From the NCBI RefSeq assembly GCF_014646095.1, contig NZ_BMMU01000021.1, positions 62,001-126,000 on the forward strand: a DNA stretch of 64,000 nucleotides, written 5' to 3'. This document shows, piece after piece, positions 44,903 to 54,068 of this stretch (positions within the stretch are counted from its first letter, which is position 1; every line of letters begins with the position of its first letter). The position numbers and the translations under genes are program-made. The notes below the pieces were generated by a model that did no database searches, had not been told where the DNA came from, and saw only the letters and a list, made by a program, of their open reading frames with translations. Source of the DNA: Streptomyces lacrimifluminis. GTDB taxonomy: Bacteria > Actinomycetota > Actinomycetes > Streptomycetales > Streptomycetaceae.

Positions 44903-45137
44903 GGGGGCTCCTGGAGTGCGGGGCGAAGGCGGGACGGCGGAACGAGCGGCGGACCCATGGGGGCGCCCGCAGGGCAACCTGCCGATCATGCGGAGTGCCG
45001 GGTGGCGTGCGCACCCGATTTTCCGTCGGGGCGCGTTGTTGTTGCCGTGCAGCGGTCGCTGTTCGCCCTCGGCCCCTCCTGTCCGCGGCCTGTCTGTGTG
45101 TCCGCCCCTCAGGTTTCCCGGCTGCCGCGGTGGTGTG

Positions 45138-46097
45138 TCAGTCGCGGCGTGAAGGGGACGACCGGCCGTACAGGCCCGTCAGTCGCCAGCCGTCGTCGCG
45201 GGCGACCTGCTCGAAGATCTGGATCTTCCGTGCGAGTCCCTCCGGGTCGCCGATGTCGCACCAGCGGCCCGCGACCGCCTCGGCCCACTCCTCCTCCCCT
45301 CTCACCAACGGCCATCCGCGCACGGCGAGATGCAGTGCGATCGTCGACCGCGCGTAGTACCGGACGGCGTTCGGTTCGTCGCGGGTACGGGCGTACTCCT
45401 CGGCCTCCCGCAGCCGCAGCCGCCCGTCGACGGCACCGGCGACGAGCAGCGGGACCGTGGCACCGGCTGCGCACGCCTTCGGATCCGCGACCAGGAACGT
45501 CAACTCGCCCTCGCTCTCCGTGACTTCGTACCGGGGCAGATATGACAGCCGGGCGAGCCCGAGCGCGTGCTTCCACGACGTCACCCACAGGCCCCGGTTG
45601 AGGTAGTAGCGGACGCTCCGCTGCCAGGTCCAGTACGTGTCGAGGCGGAAGCCGTGCAGGCCCTCGGCGCGGCACGCCTCGTACACCGTGTCCAGTGCCG
45701 ACGAGGCCAGGCCGCGCCGCCGGGCGACGGGATGGACGTACAGTGACGAGACCCGCAGCGAACCCACGCCGCTCGGCCAGGTGTCCACGGCGACGGTCCC
45801 GAGCGGTCCCCTCGGCCGACCGTCTTCCCTGTCCTCGGCGGGGTCCCGGATCCAGTACCTCCTGCAGTGGTCGTCCTCGTGCTCGTACTCCCGCCCGGCC
45901 GCCCCCAGCCGGAGGCGCAACCGCTTCTCGTGCGAGGCCGTGATCGAGTCCGGGTCGGCGCACGCGCCGAGGGCGCCCTCGGCGAGTGAGGCCAGGTCCC
46001 AGCGTGCGAACCGCTGTCCTTCGGCGGGCCCCACCGGGCACAGGCCGGGGCACGCCGACAGCCGTTCGTGCACGCGCAGGGCGAGATCGTCTTTCAT
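45138..46097 (-). CDS. GNAT family N-acetyltransferase (two-part)
   Basis: 319 residues. Residues ~85-175 are a GNAT core: 'LRVSSLYVHPVARRRGLASSALDTVY' (in part) holds the acetyl-CoA-binding R-R-R-G-L-A segment. The rest, with YPRYEV-like and 'IFEQVARDDGWRLTGLYG' elements, is family-specific. Substrate not evident. ATG at 46097. The 235 bp between it and ridA show no gene. It faces the same way as the next upstream gene but with 85 bp between. Confidence 0.82.
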   Translation of the reverse strand: MKDDLALRVHERLSACPGLCPVGPAEGQRFARWDLASLAEGALGACADPDSITASHEKRLRLRLGAAGREYEHEDDHCRRYWIRDPAEDREDGRPRGPLGTVAVDTWPSGVGSLRVSSLYVHPVARRRGLASSALDTVYEACRAEGLHGFRLDTYWTWQRSVRYYLNRGLWVTSWKHALGLARLSYLPRYEVTESEGELTFLVADPKACAAGATVPLLVAGAVDGRLRLREAEEYARTRDEPNAVRYYARSTIALHLAVRGWPLVRGEEEWAEAVAGRWCDIGDPEGLARKIQIFEQVARDDGWRLTGLYGRSSPSRRD

Positions 46098-46182
46098 GGC
46101 CGGAGCGTAGGGACGGGAGTGGTGCGCCTGTCCGGCTCAGGAGGGGATCTCACCTGGGTGTTCACCTTGGCGATGGACCCGC

Positions 46183-46893
46183 CTATTGGTCGCGCGTTTG
46201 CCTCTCGCACTCCTGTTCCAGTGGCGGATACGCCTCGGCGATGGCCGCGCGGATCCGTCGGCGGAGCAGGTCCGTGGCCTCGGCCCGTGCGGAGTCCCGC
46301 TCGCCTCCCGGCAGACCGTCCAGCAGTTGGTCGTAGTGGTTCATCCGGTGCCGCAGATAGTCGACCTTCCAAGGGGCGAGAGAGGCGCGGCCGGCACGGC
46401 CCGTGTCCTGTACGGAGTTGGCGTCGGTCAGCTCGATCGGCCCGCCGGCCGCCGCCTCGCGGCGCGCCCGGTGTTCCACCGCCCGCAGGGCCAGCTTGCG
46501 CGGGTCCAGGCGCGGAACCTCGATCGGCTCGGTCCTGATCCGCTCCAGGACCTCCGACCGCCGACGCCGGACGGCGTTCCGCACCGCAACCGACCGTCGC
46601 GCCGAGGATTCCGCCACCCTCCGGTACTCGTCGGTCCGCTCGGCCGCCGTGACCCGCTCGACGCGGTACAGCCGGACCTGGGGCGCCGTCCTGAGCCGCG
46701 GATTGACTCTGAGGCGGTCAGGTGTCCCGAGCAGCCGGTGCACCATCCCGCCGGTCCACCCACGAGCCCGCAGCCCCGCCGAGGAGACGTACCGCTGCCC
46801 GTCCTCCTCATAGCCCTCATAGTCCTCGGAACCCTGACGGTCCTGAGGCTCCCGACTGTCCTCGTAGCTCTGATCACTGGCATGGCAGTCCAT
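46183..46893 (-). CDS. Conserved hypothetical protein, charged and helical
   Basis: 236 residues, not assigned to a known family. The first 30 residues are strongly acidic (repeated Glu-Asp-Tyr), the middle has a conserved-looking GWTGGMVHRLLGTPDRLR (residues ~45-62) and the remainder is Arg/Glu-rich and helical, possibly coiled-coil (RVTAAERTDEYRRVAESSAR; RRRRSEVLERIRTEP). No membrane helix or signal. Composition suggests nucleic-acid or protein binding; no function is claimed. Confidence 0.65.
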   Translation of the reverse strand: MDCHASDQSYEDSREPQDRQGSEDYEGYEEDGQRYVSSAGLRARGWTGGMVHRLLGTPDRLRVNPRLRTAPQVRLYRVERVTAAERTDEYRRVAESSARRSVAVRNAVRRRRSEVLERIRTEPIEVPRLDPRKLALRAVEHRARREAAAGGPIELTDANSVQDTGRAGRASLAPWKVDYLRHRMNHYDQLLDGLPGGERDSARAEATDLLRRRIRAAIAEAYPPLEQECERQTRDQ

Positions 46894-47284
46894 GGCTACC
46901 TCCCCGCAGTTCGGTCGTCACTCTCTGTGACGACACCCCCTATTGAAGCGCCCACCACTGACAACCGCCCGAGCCGCCCTGGGGCAGGGAGCCGAACGGT
47001 TCGCTCTCGGGAGGTCAGCACAGGACCGAGTCCCGTTGCCGGCCATGCCCGCAGGTTCCGTCAGGAGGGCTCGAAGCTCTCGGTGCCAGTCGCCACCGTT
47101 GTCCGACAGCCGGTCCACCGGACCGCCCTTCCGTTCATAAAGAAAGCGGGTTTCCCGCCGACCGTCACATCCCCGAAATGCTTGCGGCCCCTCTCCTCCA
47201 CCGACCCGATCTACGCTGGACACCACAGCCCGGCCGACGTCGCCCGAAGGCATCGCACCCCCGCCCTCGCCCGACAGGAGCCCT
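46894..47284. other. Divergent intergenic region upstream of FUSC gene
   Basis: About 390 bp with no supported gene. It should hold promoters for the hypothetical gene to the left and the FUSC gene to the right. A short hairpin GCGGG-TTT-CCCGC (47146-47158) followed on the minus strand by TTTCTTTAT could end a minus-strand transcript, yet no gene is seen on that side. Confidence 0.4.
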
Positions 47285-49150
47285 GTGTCACGCCCCAGCA
47301 GCACGCGCCCGCGCCTCGCCCTGCCGCCCTGGCTCGCCCACGCGCTGCGCGCCCAGCGAGGGCCCGTTCCCTGGAACGCGGTCGTCCGGGGTGCGCTGGC
47401 CGCCGGGCCGTTGCTGCTGGCCGGAGTGCTGGCCGACCGCACCTCCCTCGGCGTCGTCGCCGCGCTCGGTGCCATGCTCGCCGGGATCAACGACCGGCCG
47501 GGCAGCCGGCGTTCCTCCGTCAGGCGGCTCGGCGTGCCCGCGTCGGCCGGGGCTGTCGGTCTGGTCGTCGGGACGTACGCCGGACAGCAGTTCGCCGCCG
47601 TGCCGCTGACCCTTCTCCTCACCGCCCTCGGGCTCCTGGCGGGCGGGATGAGTGCCATCGGGCCCGTCGCGTCCGGCGCCGGTACACAACTGCTCGTCGC
47701 CGCCGCCATCGGGGCCGGGATGCCGTTGCCCGAGCCGGGCTGGCAGCGGGCCCTGTTCTTCGTCGCGGGCGCCGGCTGGCTGCTCGCCCTGCGGCTCGCG
47801 CTGCCCACCCCCGGTGCCGGCGCCGGTGACTTCCGCTTCGACGGGGAACGTGCCGCTGTCGCCGCCGTGTACGACGCCGTCGCAGACCTCCTCGACGCCG
47901 CCGGTACGGACGAGGCAGGCGCCCGGCGCGTCGCCCTCACCGCCGCGCTCGACCACGCCCAGGACGCCCTCGGCGGACCCCGGCTGCGCCAGTACGCCAG
48001 CTCCGCGGACGAGCGACGGCTGCGCACCCAGTACGCCGCCGCGCTGCCCCTCGCCGAGGCCGCGACCGCCCTCGCCTGGACCGGGGACGCCCTCCACGCG
48101 CGCGTGGCGCAAGGGCCCCGGCGTCTCGCCGCCGCCGTACGGACCAACACCCACACCGGGCCGCTGCCCGCCCCGGCCCGCTCCGCGCCCGGGCTGCGCG
48201 CCCTCGACGACGCGCTGCTGCACGCCGCCGACGCCTTCGACCGGGGCGGCGACACACACGACCTGCACACCCGGCGCCGTACCGTCGCCGCCCTGCTCCG
48301 TACGGCCGTCGACTCCGGTGGACGCGAGTACGGGCTGCGGGTGGCGCTCTGCTTCGGGGCCGGTTCGGCCGTCGCGCAGACGACGCACCACGCCCACTGG
48401 TACTGGATTCCGGCCACCGCCGTCTTCCTGGTCAAGCCCGACCTGGGGCCGCTCGTCTCGCGCGTCCTGTGCCGGGCGGCGGGGACCGTCCTCGGGGCCG
48501 TTGTCTTCGCCGGGTTCGCGGCCGTGCTGCCCCGGCCCGAGGGGCTCGTCGCGCTCGTGGCCGTGAGCGGCGCGCTGATCCCGGTCGCCACCCGGCACTT
48601 CGCCGCCCAGACCGCCGTCGTCACGGTGCTGGTGCTCGCCCTCGTGATGGTGGGCGGCGAACCCCAGGCGTCCTGGAGCCGGATCCTCGAGACACTGGTC
48701 GCCTGTGCCCTCGTCCTCATCGTCGGACATCTGCCGATGCCCGGTCAGCGCGGCGGAGGCGTACGGGCGCGGCTGGCGCGGGCCGCCGAGGCCGCGCAGG
48801 CGTACCTCCAGCATGTGCTGAGCGGCTCGGACGACCGGCACGCGCGCTGGATGCTGCGCCGCGAGGCCTATCGCGCGCTCGCCGAGGCCCGTACGGCCAT
48901 CGCGCACTCGGCGGCCGAACTGCCCGCGCTGGCCCGGCACACCGAGGGGACGGAGGAAGTCGCCGCCACCCTCGAACGACTTGTCGACACGACGACAGCC
49001 TGTGCCGTGCACCTGGACGACACCGGACGCCTCAGTCGCCGGCACACCGAACACCTCACCGAACTTCTGGACGAACTCGCCGAGCGGCGTGAGCGCGCCG
49101 GGCTGCGCCTGCGCGTACCGGGAGCGGGGGAGAGGCCCCTCGCGGGCTGA
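47285..49150 (+). CDS. FUSC family (aromatic acid exporter-like) membrane protein
   Basis: 621 residues. Two blocks of transmembrane helices (about 35-155 and 345-470) are separated by a cytoplasmic helical region, the FUSC layout shared with fusaric-acid resistance proteins and YccS/AaeB. The second block contains 'TTHHAHWYWIPATAVFLVKP' (in part), the typical FUSC_2 start. Likely an exporter of aromatic or other organic acids. The start is GTG at 47285, because residues SRPSSTRPRLALPPW lead directly into the first helix. Confidence 0.88.
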   Translation: MSRPSSTRPRLALPPWLAHALRAQRGPVPWNAVVRGALAAGPLLLAGVLADRTSLGVVAALGAMLAGINDRPGSRRSSVRRLGVPASAGAVGLVVGTYAGQQFAAVPLTLLLTALGLLAGGMSAIGPVASGAGTQLLVAAAIGAGMPLPEPGWQRALFFVAGAGWLLALRLALPTPGAGAGDFRFDGERAAVAAVYDAVADLLDAAGTDEAGARRVALTAALDHAQDALGGPRLRQYASSADERRLRTQYAAALPLAEAATALAWTGDALHARVAQGPRRLAAAVRTNTHTGPLPAPARSAPGLRALDDALLHAADAFDRGGDTHDLHTRRRTVAALLRTAVDSGGREYGLRVALCFGAGSAVAQTTHHAHWYWIPATAVFLVKPDLGPLVSRVLCRAAGTVLGAVVFAGFAAVLPRPEGLVALVAVSGALIPVATRHFAAQTAVVTVLVLALVMVGGEPQASWSRILETLVACALVLIVGHLPMPGQRGGGVRARLARAAEAAQAYLQHVLSGSDDRHARWMLRREAYRALAEARTAIAHSAAELPALARHTEGTEEVAATLERLVDTTTACAVHLDDTGRLSRRHTEHLTELLDELAERRERAGLRLRVPGAGERPLAG

Positions 49151-49172
49151 GGGCGGGTCCGCGCCGGCCGCG

Positions 49173-50123
49173 TCAGCCGATGCGTACCCATACCGGCGCG
49201 TGGTCCGAGCCCGGTGCGCCTCGTCGGGCCTCCGGGTCCGGGCCGACCGACGGGAGGGCGGGCGCCGAGTTTCCCGGCAGGCCCGTGCCCGCCTCCACCG
49301 TGCGGTGCACCAGGCGGTGGCTCAGGAGGACGTGGTCGATGAGTTCGCGGCGTCCCGAGTTGATCCGCGAGTAGCGCTGTTCGGCCGGAATGAGCGGGGC
49401 CACGTCCCACAGACGCGTCGCGTCACCTTTGTCGTCGTGGTCGTAGCCGGGCGTGCCGATCTCCGAGCCGGGCGGGCCGAGCAGGATCTGGGTGGTCGCC
49501 GCCTGCACCCCGTCGTTCAGGTCGCCCAGGACCAGCACGTCCCGCGTGCGGCCCTCACCGGCCAGCAGATCGACCGCGAGAGCCCGCAGCGCGGTCGCCT
49601 CGGCGGTGCGCCGGTACAGGGCGTACGCGCCGAAGCGGGCCCGTTCACCCTCGTCGAGCGGGTGGAAACGGCCGTTCGGATACGACAGCAGCTTCGACTT
49701 CAGATGGGCGACGGCCGCCCGCAACGGCCCGCCCCCGGTGTCCGCCTCCACCGCCAGGAAACCGCGACCCGCCACGGAGACCTCCAGGCCCGAGTCGTCC
49801 ACCTGCACCGGAACCAGCTTCGCCGGGAAGGCGTTCGTGTCGGCGAGCACCTCGAACGGCAGGCGGCCGAGGAAACCGACCCGGATGCCCCGGCTGTCCG
49901 GGAACCGCGAGGTCGCGACGCTCCAGCCGCTGCCCAGCAGGTCGACCAGATCGTGCAGCGCCTCGGTGTCGCCGACCTCCTGGACGGCGAGCAGCGTCGG
50001 GTCGAGCTCCGTGATCACGGCGGCGAGGGCGGCGAGTTTCGCCTCGTACGCCGCGTCGTCCTTCGGCCCGGACGGGCCGCCCGGGCGGTAGAGGTTCTCC
50101 AGGTTCCAGGTGGCGACGAGCAT
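49173..50123 (-). CDS. Endonuclease/exonuclease/phosphatase family protein
   Basis: 316 residues. The family's catalytic pattern is visible in order: TWNLENL (Asn), LLAVQEVGD (Glu), 'VAHLKSKLLSYPNGR' (His), VLGDLNDG (Asp/Asn) and GSDHAPV (Asp-His). It is a metal-dependent phosphodiesterase of the DNase I / Mg-dependent phosphatase superfamily; the substrate could be nucleic acid, nucleotide or lipid. No signal peptide. ATG at 50123 begins the conserved first strand. Confidence 0.92.
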   Translation of the reverse strand: MLVATWNLENLYRPGGPSGPKDDAAYEAKLAALAAVITELDPTLLAVQEVGDTEALHDLVDLLGSGWSVATSRFPDSRGIRVGFLGRLPFEVLADTNAFPAKLVPVQVDDSGLEVSVAGRGFLAVEADTGGGPLRAAVAHLKSKLLSYPNGRFHPLDEGERARFGAYALYRRTAEATALRALAVDLLAGEGRTRDVLVLGDLNDGVQAATTQILLGPPGSEIGTPGYDHDDKGDATRLWDVAPLIPAEQRYSRINSGRRELIDHVLLSHRLVHRTVEAGTGLPGNSAPALPSVGPDPEARRGAPGSDHAPVWVRIG

Positions 50124-50271
50124 GCCGGCTCCCCCTCAAAGTCCCAGCAGGTTCCGCGAGTTCCAGCGGTGACGCGTCCAGCGTGCCCGCGCCGCCATCC
50201 CGGCGACAGGGCTGCGCCGGGATGCGCGGTCCACGTCGCGCACGGGCACGACCGCGCCGTACGGTGGCCGC

Positions 50272-50752
50272 ATGACGCCTTCTCCCGCTGCTCCCGCGGA
50301 TCTCGGCATCACCGGCTGCACCGCCCTCCTCCACACCGACGCCGGCGAAGGGATCGAGTTCGCCGAGGACGCCTCGATCGCCGTACGGGGAGGGGCCACC
50401 GAGGCGATCGGGGTGGGCGTCGAGCTCCCGGACGCCGTGGAACCCATCGACGCGCGCGGGCGGTGGACTCGGCGAGTGGATCGGCGGCCTGGCACCGGGC
50501 CGGAAGGCCGACATCATCCTCGTCGATCTCACCGGGCCGCACACCCAGCCCGTGCACGACCTCGCCGCCACCCTCGTCCACAGCGCCCGCTCCTCGGACG
50601 TCCGGACGACGATCGTCGACGGCCGCGTCCTCATGCGCGACCGGGAACTGCTGACCCTCGATGTACCGGAGATCGTCCGGGAGCTGGGGGAGCGGCTGCC
50701 CGCGCTCGTCGACCGGAGCCACGGCAGGCGGATCCAGGAGTACGACGCCTGA
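50272..50752 (+). pseudogene. Amidohydrolase (TRZ/ATZ-type) with catalytic core deleted
   Basis: The first ~64 codons encode the N-terminal beta-sandwich of an amidohydrolase (ITGCTALLHTDAG... ending VEPIDARGR). The normal continuation, LPGLVNxHxH with the metal-binding His-x-His, is missing. Near 50463 the sequence jumps, in another frame, to the C-terminal part: LGEWIGGLAPGRKADIILVD, then 'TIVDGRVLMRDRELLTLD' and the stop at 50750. An internal deletion of roughly 300 or more codons plus the frame change means no functional enzyme can be made. Relatives deaminate guanine, cytosine or similar rings. Confidence 0.85.
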
Positions 50753-50840
50753 AGTCCTTCCGCCGGCGCCGATGAGTTTCGCGTGCCCCACCGGTCCACC
50801 CCTGAGAACGGACTGTTCCACAACGGGGCATGGAGGGGCG

Positions 50841-51482
50841 ATGACACTTCCGCGGATCGTTTCGCGCGACGAGTGGCGGGCGGCACGCGAGGCGTTGCTG
50901 GTCAAGGAGGAGGTCGTCACGCGCGCGCGTGACGCGCTGGGCGCCGAGCGGCGTGAGCTGCCCATGGTCGAGGTCGACGCGGAGTACGTGTTCGAGGGCG
51001 GCGACGGCAAGGCGACCCTGCTCGACCTCTTCGGGGGCCGCCGCGGGCTCGTGGTCCACCACTTCATGTTCGACCCCGAGTGGGAGGCGGGCTGCCCCGG
51101 CTGCTCGGAGTTCCTCGACCACGTGGGTCACCTGGCGCACCTGTGGGCACGCGACACCTCGTTCGCGGTCGTGTCCCGGGCCCCGTACACGCGGATCCTG
51201 TCGTTCAAGGCACGGATGGGGTGGACGGTGCCGTGGTACTCGTCGCACGGCACCGACTTCGACCGCGACTTCCCGGTGCTGCCCGAGAGCGCGGAGGAGG
51301 TCGTCGAGCGGTCCGGGGTGAGCTGCTTCCTGCGGGACCGTGACCAGGTCTTCCACACGTACTCGGCGTACGGACGTGGCCTCGACGGCCTCGGCTCGGC
51401 CACCAGCTTCCTGGACCTCATGCCCCTGGGAGCGCCCGGGGACAGCGAACGCGTGCGCCATCACGACGCGTACGAGTACTGA
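50841..51482 (+). CDS. DUF899 (thioredoxin-like) family protein
   Basis: 213 residues. DUF899 signatures: LPRIVSRDEWRAAREALLVKE at the N-terminus, LVVHHFMFDPEWEAGCPGCS with a CxxC near residue 80, and SVLPESAEE-type later segments. The thioredoxin-like fold with CPGC suggests a thiol redox role; the biochemical function is not established. ATG at 50841 follows GGAGGGGCG. It lies 88 bp after the decayed amidohydrolase and stands alone. Confidence 0.9.
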   Translation: MTLPRIVSRDEWRAAREALLVKEEVVTRARDALGAERRELPMVEVDAEYVFEGGDGKATLLDLFGGRRGLVVHHFMFDPEWEAGCPGCSEFLDHVGHLAHLWARDTSFAVVSRAPYTRILSFKARMGWTVPWYSSHGTDFDRDFPVLPESAEEVVERSGVSCFLRDRDQVFHTYSAYGRGLDGLGSATSFLDLMPLGAPGDSERVRHHDAYEY

Positions 51483-51599
51483 TACGGGCAGCGACAAAGA
51501 GGGCGTAGTGGGGGTAACGGGATGAGGTGATCCTCACATCCGGCGGTGAACGAGTGTCAACTGCGTCTCAGTACGGTCACCGGGCGAGGCCCTTTCCCC

Positions 51600-51821
51600 A
51601 TGATGAGCGTTTATCTCTATGAGATCAGCGCTACATGGAGGTGCAGGGTGAACGGGCGAAAGGTGCTCGAACGCTTTCCCGCCGGCGGGCCCCGTGGTTC
51701 CTGGCCCGCGGAGGAGTTCGCGCAGGCGCGGCGCCTGGAGGGTCAGGCCGCCGAGGTCGTCATGGACCTCGCGACGGACACGTTCCTCGTGATCGTGCGG
51801 GGCGGAGTCATGGCGGAGTGA
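51600..51821 (+). CDS. Small conserved hypothetical protein (MSVYLYEISATW type)
   Basis: 73 residues: MMSVYLYEISATWRCR, then an acidic-basic mix ending VRGGVMAE. No domain recognised. It reads as a compact alpha/beta peptide with normal codon use. GGCGAGG lies about 15 bases ahead of the ATG; the second ATG (51603) would also do. It converges on the 136-residue hypothetical gene with 28 bp between stops. Confidence 0.6.
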   Translation: MMSVYLYEISATWRCRVNGRKVLERFPAGGPRGSWPAEEFAQARRLEGQAAEVVMDLATDTFLVIVRGGVMAE

Positions 51822-51849
51822 AGCGGTCGCCGGGCCCGAACGAAGGGGT

Positions 51850-52260
51850 TCAGGCGCTGATCGGCCTCGACCACGTCGGAATGGTCCCCGTCACCTGACA
51901 GAGGGCGAGGTAGAGGGGTATCGGCGGGGTGTACGGGAGGGTGTCGTGCGGGCGGTGCAGAAGAGCTGGGAGGCGCGGGGCGCCGAGGACCACCGCTCCC
52001 GTGGAGTAGTGCGCCGGGGTCGGCCACTCCAGGGCGTAGTCGGAGTCGGCGGGGACGAGCCACCACCAGTGACCCGCGTCCGCGTACACACAGCCCACGC
52101 GCGGGAGCCGGGGCAGTATCTGAGGGCCGAAGCGGGCGGGCACCGCCACCGCGTCGCAGCCCAGGGGAGCGGTCATGCCGCCCGGTATCGGAAGACGCAG
52201 GGGAGTTTCCGGACGGGGCGGACTGTGCAGGTGGCGATTCACGCGCACCAGCGTGTCCAT
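51850..52260 (-). CDS. Conserved hypothetical protein (bacteriophage-like SPFH absent; function unknown)
   Basis: 136 residues starting MDTLVRVNRHLHSPPRP, with central VGCVYADAGHWWWLVPADSDYALEWP (in part) that could be a small beta domain, and a Pro/Thr-rich end. I do not recognise a family. The gene follows the ATP-binding protein gene on the same strand with 32 bp between and is likely in the same transcript, which places it near the XRE/DUF397 regulatory triad. GTG at 52269 is an alternative start. Confidence 0.65.
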   Translation of the reverse strand: MDTLVRVNRHLHSPPRPETPLRLPIPGGMTAPLGCDAVAVPARFGPQILPRLPRVGCVYADAGHWWWLVPADSDYALEWPTPAHYSTGAVVLGAPRLPALLHRPHDTLPYTPPIPLYLALCQVTGTIPTWSRPISA

Positions 52261-52292
52261 GCTGATCACCCGGCCCCCGGTGGACGAACCCC

Positions 52293-52976
52293 TTACACCC
52301 ATTCGGCCTCTGTCCCCGTCCCCGTTGTCGCGTGCCCCTGAAACCGGTGGCGCCCGTGATGCCCGTGGTGCGCCTGAGTGTCGTCGGCGGGCTCCGGTTC
52401 CGGGTCGCCGCCCGTGCCGGGGCGGGGCGGTGGCGCGCCCCAGCCGAGGTCGCCGCGGACCGCTGTGCCGTCGTGGGCGTCGGCGCCCGTGTCGGCCGCC
52501 CGGGCGAGTTCCGCCCAGACCAGCAGGCCGGGGCCGTGCTCCTGGGCGCCCCAGGCCCTGCACATGGCCTCGACGAGGAGCAGCCCCCTCCCCTGCTCGT
52601 CATCGGGGCGCTGCGGCGACTGATGGGGCACGCCGGGCGCGCAGCCCTCGTCACGCACGGCTATCCGGACCAGGTCGGCGCCGTCGTGCAGCTCGCAGAC
52701 TATGTGGCTGCTCGCGGTGTGCACGATGGCGTTGGTGACCAGCTCGGTGACGACCAGGGCCGCCGTGTCACAGGTGTCCTCGCAGACCGACCAGCCCGTG
52801 AGCCGGGCACGCGTCAGGCGGCGGGCCTGCGCGGGCGAGCCCGGATGGGCGGCCAGCTCGAAGCGGAACCGGCGCTCGGCCGCCGTACCAGGTCGCAGCG
52901 GGGCTGCGGACCCGGGACCGGAGCGGTCCGCGGCGGCGTCTGTTCCTAAGGGCGGGGACGGAATCACGCTTGCCAC
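52293..52976 (-). CDS. ATP-binding protein, HATPase_c anti-sigma/kinase fold
   Basis: About 227 residues. After a ~35-residue Pro/Ala start comes a HATPase_c domain of the SpoIIAB/RsbW type: the N-box VVTELVTNAIVHTAS near residue 85-99, the G1 box VRDEGCAPGVP near 120, and GRGLLLVEAMCRAWG (G2 box). The last ~75 residues are low-complexity and His/Gly/Pro-rich. In streptomycetes such proteins sit beside XRE-DUF5753 and DUF397 genes, as at the whiJ and abaA loci, where they influence development and antibiotic production. It is divergent from the XRE gene across a 223-bp region with two palindromes. The start is uncertain (GTG 52976 or GTG 52967). Confidence 0.85.
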   Translation of the reverse strand: MASVIPSPPLGTDAAADRSGPGSAAPLRPGTAAERRFRFELAAHPGSPAQARRLTRARLTGWSVCEDTCDTAALVVTELVTNAIVHTASSHIVCELHDGADLVRIAVRDEGCAPGVPHQSPQRPDDEQGRGLLLVEAMCRAWGAQEHGPGLLVWAELARAADTGADAHDGTAVRGDLGWGAPPPRPGTGGDPEPEPADDTQAHHGHHGRHRFQGHATTGTGTEAEWV

Positions 52977-52993
52977 TATCTCCCCGCCGTGAA

Positions 52994-53028
52994 CACTTGG
53001 CAAGTGTCACTCTGAAAAATGCAGAGTG
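52994..53028. promoter_or_regulatory. Paired inverted repeats in the divergent XRE/ATPase promoter region
   Basis: CACTTG-G-CAAGTG (52994-53006) is followed at once by CACTCTG / CAGAGTG (53008-53014 and 53022-53028) with an A-rich 7-nt centre. Both lie just upstream of the ATP-binding gene and about 190 bp from the XRE start. Candidate operator for the XRE protein. Confidence 0.55.
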
Positions 53029-53199
53029 CGGTGTGACGGAGTGGAACGGCGTGGCACACTGCTCGCAACAGCACTCGGAGCGGCGCCAGTTGGGACTTTC
53101 GGCAGGTTTTCGAATAAACCTTCGAATAGATTCCCGGTGGCGCCGCCGGGCTGTCAGGACTTCTCATCGGCGTATGCCGATGCTCGATGGAGGTGGAGC

Positions 53200-54060
53200 G
53201 TGAGCGAACCGCGGTCCGCGCCGACGGTCGGACAGGTCGTCCTCGGCCGGCGCCTGCTGGACCTGCGGGAGCGTGCGGGCCTGCGGCGCGAGGAGGCCGC
53301 GCGCATCCTCCGGGTCGCCCCCGCCACCGTCCGCCGTATGGAGATGGCCGAGGTCGCGCTCAAGATCCCGTACCTCCAGCTCCTCCTGAAGTCGTACGGC
53401 GTCTCGGACGAGGAGGCCGAGGCGTTCGTCAAGCTGGCCGAGGACGCCAATCTGCCCGGGTGGTGGCAGCGGTTCCACGACGTGCTGCCCGGCTGGTTCT
53501 CCATGCACGTCAGCCTGGAGGGCGCGGCGAGCCTCATCCGCCAGTACGAGCCCCACTTCGTCCCCGGACTGCTGCAGACCGAGGGATACGCGGTCGGTGT
53601 CCTGAAATCGGGCGCCATCGGCCAGACCAGACCCGAGGACATCGAACGCCATGTCGCACTGCGCATGGAACGCCAGGGACTGCTCACCCGGGACGACGCG
53701 CCCCGGCTGTGGGTCGTGATGGACGAGACCGTTCTGCGCCGCCCGGTGGGTGGCCCGGAGGTGATGCGTGCGCAGATCGACAGACTGCTCGAAGCCGCGG
53801 ACCTGCCCAATGTGACGATCCAGGTCGCCCCCTTCTCGGCGGGGCCGCACCCGGGCACGTACGGGCCGTTCGTACTGTTCCGTTTCGCCGTGCCGGAACT
53901 CCCGGACATGGTCTACAGCGAGTACCTGACCGGCGCCATCTATCTGGATTCGCGCACCGAGGTGGCCACCCACCTGGAGGTCATGGACCGCATGGCGGCT
54001 CAGTCCGCTACAGCACATCGCACGAAGGAGATCCTCCGGGATCTCCGCAAGGAGCTCTGA
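53200..54060 (+). CDS. XRE-family regulator with DUF5753 domain (WhiJ-like)
   Basis: 286 residues. An N-terminal helix-turn-helix (about 10-65: LGRRLLDLRERAGLRREEAARIL, in part, with VAPATVRRMEM as recognition helix) is followed by DUF5753 from about 95 to 280 (YEPHFVPGLLQTEGYAV; 'VTIQVAPFSAGPHPGTYGPF', in part). This is the WhiJ/SCO4441-like class of streptomycete regulators, which pair with a DUF397 protein and often a nearby ATP-binding protein to control sporulation or antibiotic genes. The GTG at 53200 follows GGAGGTGGAG. The DUF397 gene starts 8 bp after its stop. Confidence 0.92.
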   Translation: MSEPRSAPTVGQVVLGRRLLDLRERAGLRREEAARILRVAPATVRRMEMAEVALKIPYLQLLLKSYGVSDEEAEAFVKLAEDANLPGWWQRFHDVLPGWFSMHVSLEGAASLIRQYEPHFVPGLLQTEGYAVGVLKSGAIGQTRPEDIERHVALRMERQGLLTRDDAPRLWVVMDETVLRRPVGGPEVMRAQIDRLLEAADLPNVTIQVAPFSAGPHPGTYGPFVLFRFAVPELPDMVYSEYLTGAIYLDSRTEVATHLEVMDRMAAQSATAHRTKEILRDLRKEL

Positions 54061-54068
54061 ATCTCTGC

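Noticed and set aside
46943..47140. 65-codon frame in the 46.9-47.3 kb gap
   Set aside because: No ribosome-binding site, no recognisable sequence, and composition of a random GC-rich frame.
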